Shown: one piece after another, positions 42,382 through 50,936 of the stretch
Layout of the letters: every line of letters starts with the position of its first letter
Numbering within the stretch: position 1 is the first letter of the stretch
Assembly (NCBI RefSeq): GCF_014643635.1
Contig: NZ_BMJV01000002.1
Coordinates: 62,001 to 126,000 of the forward strand
Direction of reading: 5' to 3'
DNA from: Salipiger pallidus
GTDB lineage: Bacteria; Pseudomonadota; Alphaproteobacteria; Rhodobacterales; Rhodobacteraceae
Length of the DNA: 64,000 bases
Notes under the pieces: generated by a model
What the model was told of the DNA's origin: nothing
What the model saw: the letters and a program-made list of their open reading frames with translations, nothing else
The model's database searches: none
Position numbers and translations under genes: made by a program

Positions 42382-43374
42382 TTAGCCCGAGGCGTGCCGC
42401 CATCCGGCCGAATAGGCGCCGGTGACGTGATGCTCCAGCTGCCGTTCGATGTCGCCCAGCAGAGACGAAGCACCAAATCGGAAGAGATCGGGCCGCAGCC
42501 AGCGGTCCCCAAGCTCGTCCTTCATGAGCGACAGGTAGACCAGCGCGTCCTTCGCCTTGGAAATGCCGCCCGCAGGCTTGTAGCCCACCCGGTAGCCGGT
42601 CAGCTGGTGGTAGTCGCGGATGGCCCGGATCATGGTCAGGCTGACAGGCAGGGTGGCGTTGACGGATTCCTTGCCGGTGGAGGTCTTGATGAAATCGGCG
42701 CCCGCCATCATGCAGACCATGGAGGCCTTGGCGACGTTCTGCAGCGTGCCCAATTCCCCGGTGGCAAGGATGGCCTTGACGTGGGCCTCGCCACAGGCGG
42801 CGCGGAAGGCGCGCATCTCGTCATAAAGCCCCTGCCAGTCGCCGGTCAGCACCTTGCGGCGCGAGATCACGATGTCGATCTCGTGGGCGCCTGCCTTGAC
42901 GCTTTCCTCGATCTCGGCCACGCGCAGGTGGAACGGCGACAGCCCCGCCGGAAAGCCGGTGGACACCGCGGCCACCGGAATGCCGCTGCCCTTCAGCGAA
43001 GAGACGGCGGGAGAGATCATGTCGTGGTAGACGCAGACCGCGCCCACGGTCAGCCCCGGCAGCTCCAGGGCCTCGAGCAGGTCCGCCCGTACCGGCTGAC
43101 GCGCCTTGGCGCAAAGCCGTGCCACGCGCCCCGGTGTGTCGTCGCCTGCAAGGGTAGTGAGGTCGATGCAGGTGATTGCCCGTGCCAGCCACGCTGCCTG
43201 GTGGTCCTTCTTGACCGACCGCCGCCCCGGAAGCGCCGCCACCCGCCGCTCGATGGCGGAGCGGTTGGCGGTGCAGCGCATCACCAGATCGAGGTCCAGC
43301 GCCATACCTGGATTGCGCGGCTCGGCCACCTGCGGCAGCAGGTGTGAGACGGGGGCAAGCGTGGTGTCGGTCAT
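42382..43374 (-). CDS. deoC: deoxyribose-phosphate aldolase
   Basis: A 330-aa class I aldolase that splits 2-deoxyribose 5-phosphate into acetaldehyde and glyceraldehyde 3-phosphate, the last step of deoxynucleoside catabolism. The catalytic Lys residues are in GADFIKTSTGK (Schiff base) and GYKPAGGISKAKDAL, with AHEIDIVISRRKVL as the substrate region. It is longer than E. coli DeoC, as in the long-form DeoC group, with an N-terminal extension of about 70 residues. AGGAG precedes the ATG at 43374. It lies 139 bases upstream of the nucleoside transporter operon, supporting a deoxynucleoside role. Confidence 0.94.
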   Translation of the reverse strand: MTDTTLAPVSHLLPQVAEPRNPGMALDLDLVMRCTANRSAIERRVAALPGRRSVKKDHQAAWLARAITCIDLTTLAGDDTPGRVARLCAKARQPVRADLLEALELPGLTVGAVCVYHDMISPAVSSLKGSGIPVAAVSTGFPAGLSPFHLRVAEIEESVKAGAHEIDIVISRRKVLTGDWQGLYDEMRAFRAACGEAHVKAILATGELGTLQNVAKASMVCMMAGADFIKTSTGKESVNATLPVSLTMIRAIRDYHQLTGYRVGYKPAGGISKAKDALVYLSLMKDELGDRWLRPDLFRFGASSLLGDIERQLEHHVTGAYSAGWRHASG

Positions 43375-43441
43375 GGGGCAGGCTCCTGAAGTCGCGCCAA
43401 GGCTGGCATGCGCCCCGGGCAGGGGCAAGAGAAACGGCGCG

Positions 43442-44122
43442 TCAGCGGATGCGGTTGGAAATCCAGCGCATCACCGGGTTCTTCTGGGGCCGCAGCAGCT
43501 CGAGATGCAGGATGCGCGGGCGCGGCGCGTCAGACCAGATCAGCTCGGACGCCTCGAAGACGCGCTTGTTGAACTGCGGTGGGAAGACGTAGAACTGGAT
43601 CTGCGACCGCCACAGCACCTCGCGGAACGACGGCTGGTCGATCCCCATGCCCGAGGCTGCGAAGGTCTCTGCCCAGTCCTCGAAAAACGCCAGCACCCCA
43701 GAGGTTTTACGGTACAAAAGCACGCCGGTGTTGATCTCGGGGAAACTGTCGGGAAGGTCCAGTGCGATGGGCTTCTGGTGGCGCTTGCGATGCCACAGGA
43801 TCACCTGCGTGCCGCACATCTCGTATTTGCGCAGCAGGTCGAACAGGCTCGACAGATCCGCCCGCACCACCGTGTCATTGTCGAGAAACAGCGTTTCGTC
43901 AAACGGGCTCTCGCCCAGCACATTGACCTTTGGCCGTTTAAGCCCTTCGGGAATGTAGAACGCCTGGTCGAAGCCCGCGGTGTCATCGCCGTCCTTGCAC
44001 CAGATCGCGGTCCCAAGGGCGGGGTTCCAGCGCTTTACCGTCGCCGCCGACCGCCGGGCCACCTCCACGTGCTCGCGTCCCCAGGCCACATAGACCACGC
44101 CGCGTGTTGTCTTGCCGTCCAT
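43442..44122 (-). CDS. glycosyltransferase-like protein
   Basis: A 226-residue soluble protein with a nucleotide-diphospho-sugar transferase-like fold. A beta strand near the N-terminus (GVVYVAWGREHVEVARRS) and the DxD-containing segment ETLFLDNDTVVRADLS, which would bind the sugar nucleotide through a metal, support this; FPEINTGVLLYRK is typical of GT8-type proteins. The target is unknown. The ATG at 44122 has GGAG with a six-base spacer; an upstream ATG (44140) is possible. It lies upstream of deoC on the same strand with a 67-base gap. Function in this context is not clear. Confidence 0.78.
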   Translation of the reverse strand: MDGKTTRGVVYVAWGREHVEVARRSAATVKRWNPALGTAIWCKDGDDTAGFDQAFYIPEGLKRPKVNVLGESPFDETLFLDNDTVVRADLSSLFDLLRKYEMCGTQVILWHRKRHQKPIALDLPDSFPEINTGVLLYRKTSGVLAFFEDWAETFAASGMGIDQPSFREVLWRSQIQFYVFPPQFNKRVFEASELIWSDAPRPRILHLELLRPQKNPVMRWISNRIR

Positions 44123-44477
44123 CACAGGCTCCTGTTCCATAGCCCTCGGGATACGCCGCCCCGCCGCGCCTGTAAATCCGCTGCCGCCTGCGCGGGCTGA
44201 CCCCAGGGCGCGCTCCCATCCCACCTGCAAGGCTGCCGGTTGTATCGTGGCACTGCCCCGCCGAGCCAGCTCCGCCCGCGACGCCGTTTTGGCGGGTCTG
44301 ACCTGCCGGTCATGGCTTTCTCTTGACGCGGCGAACACCCTTGCGGCTTCGTCCATTCCGGGCGCGCACCGTATCTTCTTCTCTTTGAAAATACGCAAGA
44401 CTCCCGGCGCTGACACGAACCCGGCGCTTGGCAGGCCGCGCCGGCCCCACCAAACTCCCCAGAAAGGAGGAGCCCAC
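44123..44477. other. intergenic region between divergent genes
   Basis: This 355-base gap separates the glycosyltransferase-like gene and the monooxygenase-fold gene. It contains a partial copy of the recurring element on the minus strand (44371-44410) and the plus-strand ribosome site AAAGGAGG (44463-44470). No gene seen. Confidence 0.5.
44371..44410 (-). repeat. recurring intergenic element, core copy 2
   Basis: Reading minus: GCGCCGGGAGTCTT, then GCGTATTTTCAAAGAGAAG. It matches the core at 20051-20069 at all but two positions; the long GC-rich stem of the full copies is absent. Confidence 0.65.
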
Positions 44478-44822
44478 ATGATTGCCATCATATTCGAAGT
44501 CATCCCCGCAGAGGGGTGCAAGGACGAGTATCTCGACATCGCCGCCGCCATGCGCCCCATGGTCCACGAGGTCGAAGGTTTCCTTTCGGTCGAGCGGTTC
44601 CAGAGCCTGACCAACCCTGAAAAGCTCCTGTCGATCAGCTTTTTCGAGGACGAGGCGGCGGTGGAGCGCTGGCGCACACTCTCGGCCCACAGGGGGGCTC
44701 AGCGGGCCGGGCGCGAGGGGATCTTTGCGGACTATCGGCTCAGAGTCTGCCAGGTTCTGCGCGACTACGGTATGACCGACCGGGCCGAGGCGCCGGGGGA
44801 CAGCCTCGCCGAACATGGCTGA
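44478..44822 (+). CDS. antibiotic biosynthesis monooxygenase (ABM) fold protein
   Basis: A 114-aa protein of the ABM ferredoxin-like dimeric alpha/beta-barrel family, beginning MIAIIFEVIPAEGCKDEYLDIAAAM and including VEGFLSVERFQSL and LLSISFFEDEAAVERWR. Such proteins range from quinone-forming monooxygenases to haem-degrading enzymes and unknown small dimers; nothing pins the reaction here. AAAGGAGGAG gives a strong ribosome site eight bases before the ATG. A rho-independent terminator follows directly. Confidence 0.88.
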   Translation: MIAIIFEVIPAEGCKDEYLDIAAAMRPMVHEVEGFLSVERFQSLTNPEKLLSISFFEDEAAVERWRTLSAHRGAQRAGREGIFADYRLRVCQVLRDYGMTDRAEAPGDSLAEHG

Positions 44823-44832
44823 GAAACGAAAG

Positions 44833-44857
44833 CGGCGCCCCGCAGGGGGCGCCGTTC
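44833..44857 (+). terminator. terminator after the ABM gene
   Basis: CGGCGCCCC (44833-44841) and GGGGCGCCG (44846-44854), loop GCAG, with TTCT following, 10 bases past the stop. Confidence 0.8.
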
Positions 44858-44919
44858 TCAAGGCTCGAGGCCCCGGCCAAGCTCGCAACACTGGCCGCGT
44901 CAGGACCGCAGCTGGATGT

Positions 44920-44956
44920 CCGGAAAGCGGGGCCTGAAACCGGCCCCGCTTTCCGG
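44920..44956. terminator. perfect 15-bp hairpin between convergent genes
   Basis: CCGGAAAGCGGGGCC and GGCCCCGCTTTCCGG pair perfectly with a 7-base loop, two bases before the end of the aminotransferase gene on the minus strand. No T run, yet it is the most stable structure between convergent genes and probably ends the aminotransferase transcript. Confidence 0.7.
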
Positions 44957-44958
44957 GA

Positions 44959-46143
44959 TCAGATCCCGACCTTGGCAATCGCCTGGGCCAGGACCGGTAC
45001 GCTGGTCTTGTTCAGGCCGGCGATGTTCAGCCGCGAATCTCCGACCATGTAGATGCCGTGGTCCTTGCGCAACTGGGCCACCTGCTCCGGCGTGGCACCA
45101 AGGCGCGAGAACATGCCACGGTGCTGCGCGATGAAATCGAACTTGTCCGAGTTGGTAAGCTGGCGCAACTCGCCGGCCAGTTGCTCGCGCAGGCCCAGCA
45201 TGGAGTTACGAACCTCTTCCAGCTCGGCGGCCCAGTCGGCGCGCAGTTCGGCATCGTTCAGCACCATCGTCACCAGCCGCGCGCCGTGATCCGGCGGGAA
45301 GCTGAAGTTCTGGCGGTTGAGATAGGCCAGAGACTGCTGGTTCAGCTTGGTCCGCGACGTGTTCTTGGACACGGTCATCAGCAGGCCGGTACGCTCGCGG
45401 TAGATGCCGAAATTCTTCGAGCAGGACGCCGCGATGATCACCTCGGGCATCTTCTCGGCCACGAGGCGCACGCCGAAGGCGTCCGCGTCCAGCCCGTCGC
45501 CGAAGCCCTGGTAGGCGATGTCGATCATCGGCACCGCTTCCTTCTCTAGAAGCAATTCGATCACGGCCTTCCATTGCGCCTGCGTCAGGTTCGCGCCGGT
45601 GGGGTTGTGGCAGCAGCCGTGCAGCAGGACGATGTCACCGGGCATGACGGCGGTGAGGTCCGCGATCATGTGGACGAAATCGACGCCGCGCGTTTCACTG
45701 TCGAAATAGCGGTAGGGGGTGAAGGGGATCCCCATGTGCTTGAGGATCGACAGGTGGTTCGGCCAGGTGGGGTCGGACACCCAGACGCGCACATCGGGGT
45801 TGGCCATCTTGGCCAGATCGAACGCCTGTCGCACCGCGCCCGTGCCGCCCGGCGTTGCCGCCGCGGCCACCGCCTCGCGCGGGACCGTATCGCCCAGAAC
45901 GAGCTTCACCATGGCATCGGCAAAGCCGGGATCGCCCGCAAGGCCGGTGTAGCTCTTGGTGGTCTCGTCCTCCCACAGCTGTTTCTCGGCGGCCTTGATA
46001 GCGCGCATGATGGGGGTATTGCCGCTGGCATCCTTGTAGACGCCGACGCCGAGGTCGATCTTGTCGCTCCGAGGATCCTCCTTGTAGAGCTGCATCAGCT
46101 CCAGGATCTTGTCGGCGGGTTGTTCCTTGAGGTTCTCGAACAT
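44959..46143 (-). CDS. class I aminotransferase (aromatic/aspartate)
   Basis: A 394-residue PLP enzyme of the AspC/TyrB type. Markers are NLKEQPADKILELMQLYKED at the start, GVGVYKD, SDPTWPNHLSI, HGCCHNPTGANLT (Asn, Pro contacts), the PLP Lys in ASCSKNFGIYRERTG and the closing Arg in GDSRLNIAGLN, the substrate carboxylate ligand. The GIYRERTG pattern and length fit aromatic or aspartate aminotransferases. It would move amino groups between glutamate and aspartate or aromatic amino acids. The ATG at 46143 overlaps the sulfurtransferase stop by one base, so the pair is co-translated. Confidence 0.92.
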   Translation of the reverse strand: MFENLKEQPADKILELMQLYKEDPRSDKIDLGVGVYKDASGNTPIMRAIKAAEKQLWEDETTKSYTGLAGDPGFADAMVKLVLGDTVPREAVAAAATPGGTGAVRQAFDLAKMANPDVRVWVSDPTWPNHLSILKHMGIPFTPYRYFDSETRGVDFVHMIADLTAVMPGDIVLLHGCCHNPTGANLTQAQWKAVIELLLEKEAVPMIDIAYQGFGDGLDADAFGVRLVAEKMPEVIIAASCSKNFGIYRERTGLLMTVSKNTSRTKLNQQSLAYLNRQNFSFPPDHGARLVTMVLNDAELRADWAAELEEVRNSMLGLREQLAGELRQLTNSDKFDFIAQHRGMFSRLGATPEQVAQLRKDHGIYMVGDSRLNIAGLNKTSVPVLAQAIAKVGI

Positions 46144-46997
46144 CAGCTGTCTCCGGTCGCGACGGGAAGGGTGGGGAATTGCCCCCACTCGGTCCAGGAT
46201 CCGTCATAGAGGGAATGGTCGGCCTTGCCCAAGCGTTCCATGGCAAGGTTGAGGATCGCGGCGGTGACGCCCGATCCGCATGTGGTGATCGCGGGGCGCG
46301 ACAGGTCCACGCCCGCGGCCCCGAACGTGGCGCGCAATTCGTCCACCGGCTTCATCGTACCATCCGCCTGCAGCAGCGTGCCGAAGGGCACGTTGCGCGA
46401 TCCCGGAATGTGGCCTGCCCTGAGGCCGGGACGCGGTTCGGGGACCGCGCCGGCAAAGCGCTCGGCGGCGCGGGCGTCGATGATTTCCGTGTCTTTGAGC
46501 TTCGAGGCCGAGGACACTTGCGTGACGTCCCGCACCATCTGGTTCTGGCGGCGCACGGTCATGTGGCGGTCGCGGATCACCGGGGGCATGTCTTCGGTCT
46601 CGCGCCCCTCGGCCTGCCATTTGGGCAGCCCGCCATCCAGCACGGCGATGTCAAACTGGCCCATGAGCCGGAACAGCCACCACACCCGCGCGGCGGAAAA
46701 GATACCGGTGCTGTCGTAGACCACGATCTGGTGGCCGTCACCCACGCCCATGGCGCGGCAGCGGGACATGAACTTCTCGACCGGGGGCACCATGTGCGGC
46801 AGCTCCGAGCGCTGGTCGCTGATTTCGTCGATGTCGAAGAAGCGGGCACCGGGGATGTGGGCGGCCTCGTACTCGGCCTTGGGGTCGCGCCCCGAGCCGG
46901 GCATGTGCCAGCTGGCATCGAGGATGCGCAGGTCGGGATCCTTCAGGTGCTGCGCCAACCAGTCTGTCGAGACCAGCGTCTTGGGGTCGTCTTGCAT
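46143..46997 (-). CDS. sseA: 3-mercaptopyruvate sulfurtransferase
   Basis: A 284-aa rhodanese-superfamily enzyme with two rhodanese domains; the second carries the active-site Cys in TTCGSGVTAAI at about residue 240. The CGSGVTA loop is the signature of 3-mercaptopyruvate sulfurtransferase (CRKGVTA would suggest thiosulfate). It transfers sulfur from 3-mercaptopyruvate, a product of cysteine transamination, to thiols or cyanide. Coupling with the downstream aminotransferase suggests a cysteine-catabolic pair: transaminate cysteine, then desulfurate. Divergent from rocF. Confidence 0.93.
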   Translation of the reverse strand: MQDDPKTLVSTDWLAQHLKDPDLRILDASWHMPGSGRDPKAEYEAAHIPGARFFDIDEISDQRSELPHMVPPVEKFMSRCRAMGVGDGHQIVVYDSTGIFSAARVWWLFRLMGQFDIAVLDGGLPKWQAEGRETEDMPPVIRDRHMTVRRQNQMVRDVTQVSSASKLKDTEIIDARAAERFAGAVPEPRPGLRAGHIPGSRNVPFGTLLQADGTMKPVDELRATFGAAGVDLSRPAITTCGSGVTAAILNLAMERLGKADHSLYDGSWTEWGQFPTLPVATGDS

Positions 46998-47141
46998 CCT
47001 GTGGTGTCCTCCCGTGCGATATCGGTCGGACCTTTTCCTATGCCGCGCAGGAACGCTTTACAAGGGCGAGGGCCGATTGGCTGGCGTCTAACGCCGGTTG
47101 AACGCCGGTCGGGGGCAGGCCGGGCAGCGGCAATCACCACC

Positions 47142-47169
47142 CTGACAATCGCGATGGCCGTGCTAGGCT
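47142..47169 (+). promoter_or_regulatory. possible sigma-70-like promoter for rocF
   Basis: CTGACA (47142-47147), 16-base spacer, TAGGCT (47164-47169), 34 bases before the arginase start. Weak match to consensus; a direct repeat of AACGCCGGT lies about 45 bases upstream. Confidence 0.3.
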
Positions 47170-47203
47170 TTGAAAGACCCACGACCACGAAGGATGACCA
47201 CAG

Positions 47204-48133
47204 ATGGCCGACACCTGCGCGCTTCTCGGCGCTCCGATCGAAACCGGGGCCTCGCAACGGGGCTGCCTCATGGGCCCTGCCAGCCTGCGCACTGCCGGGC
47301 TGGACGAAGAGCTTGCCTCGCTCGGCTGGGAGGTGACTGACCTTGGCGATGTGACCATCCCGCCTCAGGCGCCCATGCCGCACGCCAACCCGGCGCTGCA
47401 CCACCTCGCAGAAACCTCGGCCTGGATCGCGGCACTGGGGGCGCGCGCGCATGAGGCGGGGCAGGTGGCGGATCTGCCGATCTTCATGGGTGGCGATCAT
47501 TCGCTGTCGGCGGGCACGGTTCCGGCAATGGCCCGCCGGGCGCAGGAGGCGGGCAAGCCGCTCTTCGTGCTCTGGCTTGACGCGCACCCGGACCTGCACA
47601 CGCTGCACACTTCGCAAAGCGGCAACCTTCACGGCACCCCCGTGGCCTATTTCACCGGGCAGGAGGGCTTTGATGCCTATCCGCCGCTTGTCGTGCCAGT
47701 GGACCCGCGAAACGTCTGCATGATGGGCATCAGGTCCGTGGATGCGGCCGAGCGCACCCGCATCCGCGACATCGGGATCGAGGTGCACGACATGCGTTCC
47801 ATCGACGAGACCGGCGTTCTGGCGCCTCTGCGCGCCTTCCTCGCGCGGGTGAAGGCGGCGGGCGGCATGCTGCACCTGTCCTTCGACGTGGATTTTCTCG
47901 AGCCGGGCATCGCCCCCGCCGTGGGCACCACCGTCCCCGGCGGGGCCACCTTCCGCGAGGCGCATCTCATCATGGAAGAGCTCTGCGACAGCGATCTGGT
48001 GACTTCGCTCGATCTCGTTGAGCTGAACCCCTTCCTCGACGAGCGGGGCAAGACGGCCAAGCTGCTGTGCGATCTGACGGCGAGCCTGTTCGGGCGGCGG
48101 GTCATGGACCGGATGACCAGCAGCTCGTTCTGA
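47204..48133 (+). CDS. rocF: arginase
   Basis: A 309-aa manganese enzyme that hydrolyses arginine to ornithine and urea. Mn ligands are in GGDHS (96-100), DAHPDLHT (126-133) and SFDVDFLEP (Asp pair). Where most members read DAHxDxNT, this one has DAHPDLHT, with Leu-His for the usual residues after the second Asp; the family allows variation there. The start MADTCALLGAPIETGASQRG is typical. AAGGAT precedes the ATG. It is divergent from sseA and convergent with sitD, with 24 bases between stops. Confidence 0.93.
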   Translation: MADTCALLGAPIETGASQRGCLMGPASLRTAGLDEELASLGWEVTDLGDVTIPPQAPMPHANPALHHLAETSAWIAALGARAHEAGQVADLPIFMGGDHSLSAGTVPAMARRAQEAGKPLFVLWLDAHPDLHTLHTSQSGNLHGTPVAYFTGQEGFDAYPPLVVPVDPRNVCMMGIRSVDAAERTRIRDIGIEVHDMRSIDETGVLAPLRAFLARVKAAGGMLHLSFDVDFLEPGIAPAVGTTVPGGATFREAHLIMEELCDSDLVTSLDLVELNPFLDERGKTAKLLCDLTASLFGRRVMDRMTSSSF

Positions 48134-48157
48134 CAGGCAAGTCCGTCCGGTGCCGGG

Positions 48158-48973
48158 TCAGCCGGGCTGCCTGATGCGGCGGCCTGCAAGGGCCAGCAGG
48201 AACATTCCCGTCAATACCAGAACGATGGTGGGGGCGGGCGCCGCGTCAAGCCAGAAGGCCGCGTAGGTGCCCGTCAGCCCCGCCAAGAGCGCCACCACCA
48301 CCGAAGCCACCAGCATCGCGCCGAAGCTGCGTACCAGCAGGAAGGCGATGGCCCCCGGCGCAATGAGATAGGCCACCGCGAGGATGATCCCCACCGAGGA
48401 CAGCATCGCGACCACTGTCGCCGACAGCGCCACCAGCAGCCCGTAGTGGATCAGCCCCACCCGCAGCCCGATCATCCGCGCCTGCACCGGGTCGAACGCA
48501 TGGGCGAGGATGTCGCGCCAGAAGGCCATCAGCCCCAGCGTCACCGCGCCAGAGATGGCCCCCGCAGTCCAGAGGTCGGCGGATTGCACGCCCAGCATGT
48601 CGCCGAACAGGATGTGGTCAAGGTGCAGCGCGCTGTCGATCTGGGTGTAAAGCACGATCCCAACCCCGAACATCCCCGAGAACACGACCCCCATGACGGT
48701 GTCGCGCTTGACCCGTGAATTGTCTCCGATGACGCCGGTGGCGAGGGCGCAGACCAGTCCCGCAAGAAATGCGCCAATCAGCAGCGGAATGCCCGCCATG
48801 TAGGCCAACACCACCCCCGGCAGCACCGCGTGCGAGGTGGCATCCCCCAGCAGCGCCCAGCCCTTGAGCACCAGAAAACAGCTCAGCAGCGCGGCGGCGG
48901 GGGCGATCAGGGTGACGATGAGAAAGCCGTTCTGCATGAACGGGAACTGGAAGGGGATGAGCAGGTCGGTCAT
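48158..48973 (-). CDS. sitD: manganese/iron ABC transporter permease SitD
   Basis: A 271-residue permease of the ABC-3 family for Mn2+/Fe2+ uptake. It starts MTDLLIPFQFPFMQNGFLIV, has about eight helices and the family segments LLGDATSHAVLPGVVLAYMAG, DHILFGDMLGVQ and RMIGLRVGLIHYGLL. It pairs with SitC as the membrane channel. Its ATG overlaps the sitC stop by four bases (ATGA). No ribosome site of its own is needed given the coupling. The chain ends IRQPG near the arginase stop. Confidence 0.93.
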   Translation of the reverse strand: MTDLLIPFQFPFMQNGFLIVTLIAPAAALLSCFLVLKGWALLGDATSHAVLPGVVLAYMAGIPLLIGAFLAGLVCALATGVIGDNSRVKRDTVMGVVFSGMFGVGIVLYTQIDSALHLDHILFGDMLGVQSADLWTAGAISGAVTLGLMAFWRDILAHAFDPVQARMIGLRVGLIHYGLLVALSATVVAMLSSVGIILAVAYLIAPGAIAFLLVRSFGAMLVASVVVALLAGLTGTYAAFWLDAAPAPTIVLVLTGMFLLALAGRRIRQPG

Positions 48974-49821
48974 GCATCCTCCAGCGCTTCGCGGGCCCGG
49001 CGGCGGGCGGCAAGCGTGCCATGGGTCGGGGCGAAGACGAAGGCGGCAAGGAACAGCAGGGTCTGCAGGCAGACGATGATGCCGCCCGTCGCCCCGTCGA
49101 GAAAGTAGCTGAGGTACGCCCCCACTGCGCAGCTGAGGGTGCCGATGGCCACCGACAGTGCCAGCATCCGACCGAAGCGGTCGGTGAGCAGGTAGGCCGT
49201 CGCCCCCGGCGTCACCACCAGCGCGATGACGAGGAACGCCCCCACGGTCTGCATGGCCGCCACGGTCGAGGCCGACAGCAGCGTGAAGAACAGCAGCTTG
49301 AGACGCGTCACCGGCAGCCCGATGGAGCGCGCATGCGCCTCGTCGAAGAAGACCGCCAGCAGGTCGCGCCATTTCGCCAGCAAGAGGGCGGTGGACACGC
49401 CGCCGATGATCACCAGCTGCATCGTGTCCCCTGGAGAGATGGCAAGGATGTTGCCCATGGTGATGGTCTGGATCGACACCGCCATGGGGTTGAGCGAGAC
49501 CATGAACAGCCCCAGCCCGAAGAAGGCCGAGAAGATGAGGCCGATCACCACGTCCTCCTTCAGCCCCGAGCGGCTGCGCAGGAACAGCATCGCCAGCGCC
49601 GCGAGGCCCCCCGAGAGGAATGCGCCGAGTGCGAAGGGCAGGCCAAGCATGTAGGCCCCCGCCACCCCCGGCACCACCGAATGCGACAGCGCGTCGCCGA
49701 TCAGGGACCAGCCCTTGAGCACGAGATAGGCCGACAGGAAGGCGCAGACCCCGCCCACGAGGGCCGAGACCCAGATGGCGTTGGTCATGTAGCCGTAGGC
49801 GAAGGGCTCAAACAGGATCAT
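48970..49821 (-). CDS. sitC: manganese/iron ABC transporter permease SitC
   Basis: A 283-aa ABC-3-family permease, paralogous to SitD. Conserved parts are LKGWSLIGDALSHSVVPGVAGAY, SIQTITMGNILAISPGDTMQ and DEAHARSIGLPVTRLKLLFFTL; about eight helices. Together with SitD it makes the transmembrane pathway for Mn2+ (or Fe2+). Overlaps sitB by four bases at the start and sitD by four at the end, so the whole locus is coupled. Confidence 0.93.
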   Translation of the reverse strand: MILFEPFAYGYMTNAIWVSALVGGVCAFLSAYLVLKGWSLIGDALSHSVVPGVAGAYMLGLPFALGAFLSGGLAALAMLFLRSRSGLKEDVVIGLIFSAFFGLGLFMVSLNPMAVSIQTITMGNILAISPGDTMQLVIIGGVSTALLLAKWRDLLAVFFDEAHARSIGLPVTRLKLLFFTLLSASTVAAMQTVGAFLVIALVVTPGATAYLLTDRFGRMLALSVAIGTLSCAVGAYLSYFLDGATGGIIVCLQTLLFLAAFVFAPTHGTLAARRRAREALEDA

Positions 49822-50936
49822 TGCCGAGTTTTCTGGTCGGTCTGGTCGGCGGAGGAGGGCCGTCGGTCGGGGTCATCAGAAACCGGCCGCGCACCGGTCG
49901 GAGAGACGGGCCGGTCGGTTGTCGAGGGGGTGGGGTCGGTCATGTCGCCGGTACCGGAAGGCTCGGCTGCACCGTCCGGTCGGGCCGCAAGGCCATCGGT
50001 CGGGTCGGAGCTCGTCGCCGAGCCTGCAGTTGCATGAGGCGGTGCCTTGGCGGGCGGCGCGCCGGTTTCATCGATCTTTGCGGCCCGGCCTCGCGGCGCC
50101 ACCGTGCGCACCCGGTCGTCGTAGACCACCAGCGGGCGCTCGTCGTCCGTATAGATCCCCAGCTGGCGGGGATCCTCGTCGTCGTGGAGGCGCTCACCGC
50201 CCAGCATGAAGTGGCGCAGCACACCGCCGAAGGCTTCGCGCAGGTTGTCCGCAGTGAACACATCGGGGGTCGGGCCGTGGGCCAGCACCGTGCCCTTGAC
50301 CAGCACCACCCGGTCGCAGAATTCCGGCACGGAGCCAAGATTGTGCGTGGCGACCAGCATCACCCGACCTTCATCCCGCAGGGCGCGCAGAAGGGCGATG
50401 ATCTGCTCTTCGGTCTTCACGTCGACGCCGGTGAAGGGTTCGTCGAGCAGGATCACCTTTGCGTCCTGCGCCAGCGCGCGGGCAAGGAAGACGCGCTTTT
50501 TCTGGCCGCCCGAAAGCTCACCGATCTGGCGGTGGCGGAACTCGGTCATGTTGACCCGCGCCAGCGCGCTGGCCACGGCCTCGCGGTCGGCGGCGCGGGG
50601 GCGGCGGAAGAGGCCCATGTGGCCATAGCGCCCCATCATCACCACGTCTTCGACAAGCACCGGGAAGGACCAGTCCACCTCTTCGGCCTGCGGGACATAA
50701 GCCAGCGCCTGCTGTTTCATCATCTCGGCAACCGGGCGTCCGAGGATCTCGACCGTGCCCTTCGACACCGGCACGAAGCCCATGAGCGCCTTGAACAGCG
50801 TTGACTTGCCGGCGCCGTTCACCCCCACGAGGGCGGTGATGGTTCCGGTGGGGATGGCAAAGCTGGCATCGCGCAGGGCGGTGTGACCGTTGCGGTAGGT
50901 GACGGTAACTCCTTCTGCGCGGATGCCGGGGGTCAT
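49818..50936 (-). CDS. sitB: manganese/iron ABC transporter ATPase SitB with low-complexity tail
   Basis: A 372-residue ATPase. The ABC domain (about 1-250) has Walker A VGVNGAGKSTLFKA, the Q-loop VPQAEEVDW, signature LSGGQKKRVFLARAL, Walker B VILLDEPFTGVD and the H-loop ATHNLG. The last 75-100 residues are a low-complexity tail rich in Asp, Thr, Pro and Arg (DPTDGLAARPDGAAEPSG and similar), encoded by DNA with about nine GGTCGG motifs (49830-50010). The tail is unusual for this family and may be strain- or lineage-specific. Overlaps sitA by four bases. Confidence 0.93.
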   Translation of the reverse strand: MTPGIRAEGVTVTYRNGHTALRDASFAIPTGTITALVGVNGAGKSTLFKALMGFVPVSKGTVEILGRPVAEMMKQQALAYVPQAEEVDWSFPVLVEDVVMMGRYGHMGLFRRPRAADREAVASALARVNMTEFRHRQIGELSGGQKKRVFLARALAQDAKVILLDEPFTGVDVKTEEQIIALLRALRDEGRVMLVATHNLGSVPEFCDRVVLVKGTVLAHGPTPDVFTADNLREAFGGVLRHFMLGGERLHDDEDPRQLGIYTDDERPLVVYDDRVRTVAPRGRAAKIDETGAPPAKAPPHATAGSATSSDPTDGLAARPDGAAEPSGTGDMTDPTPSTTDRPVSPTGARPVSDDPDRRPSSADQTDQKTRQ

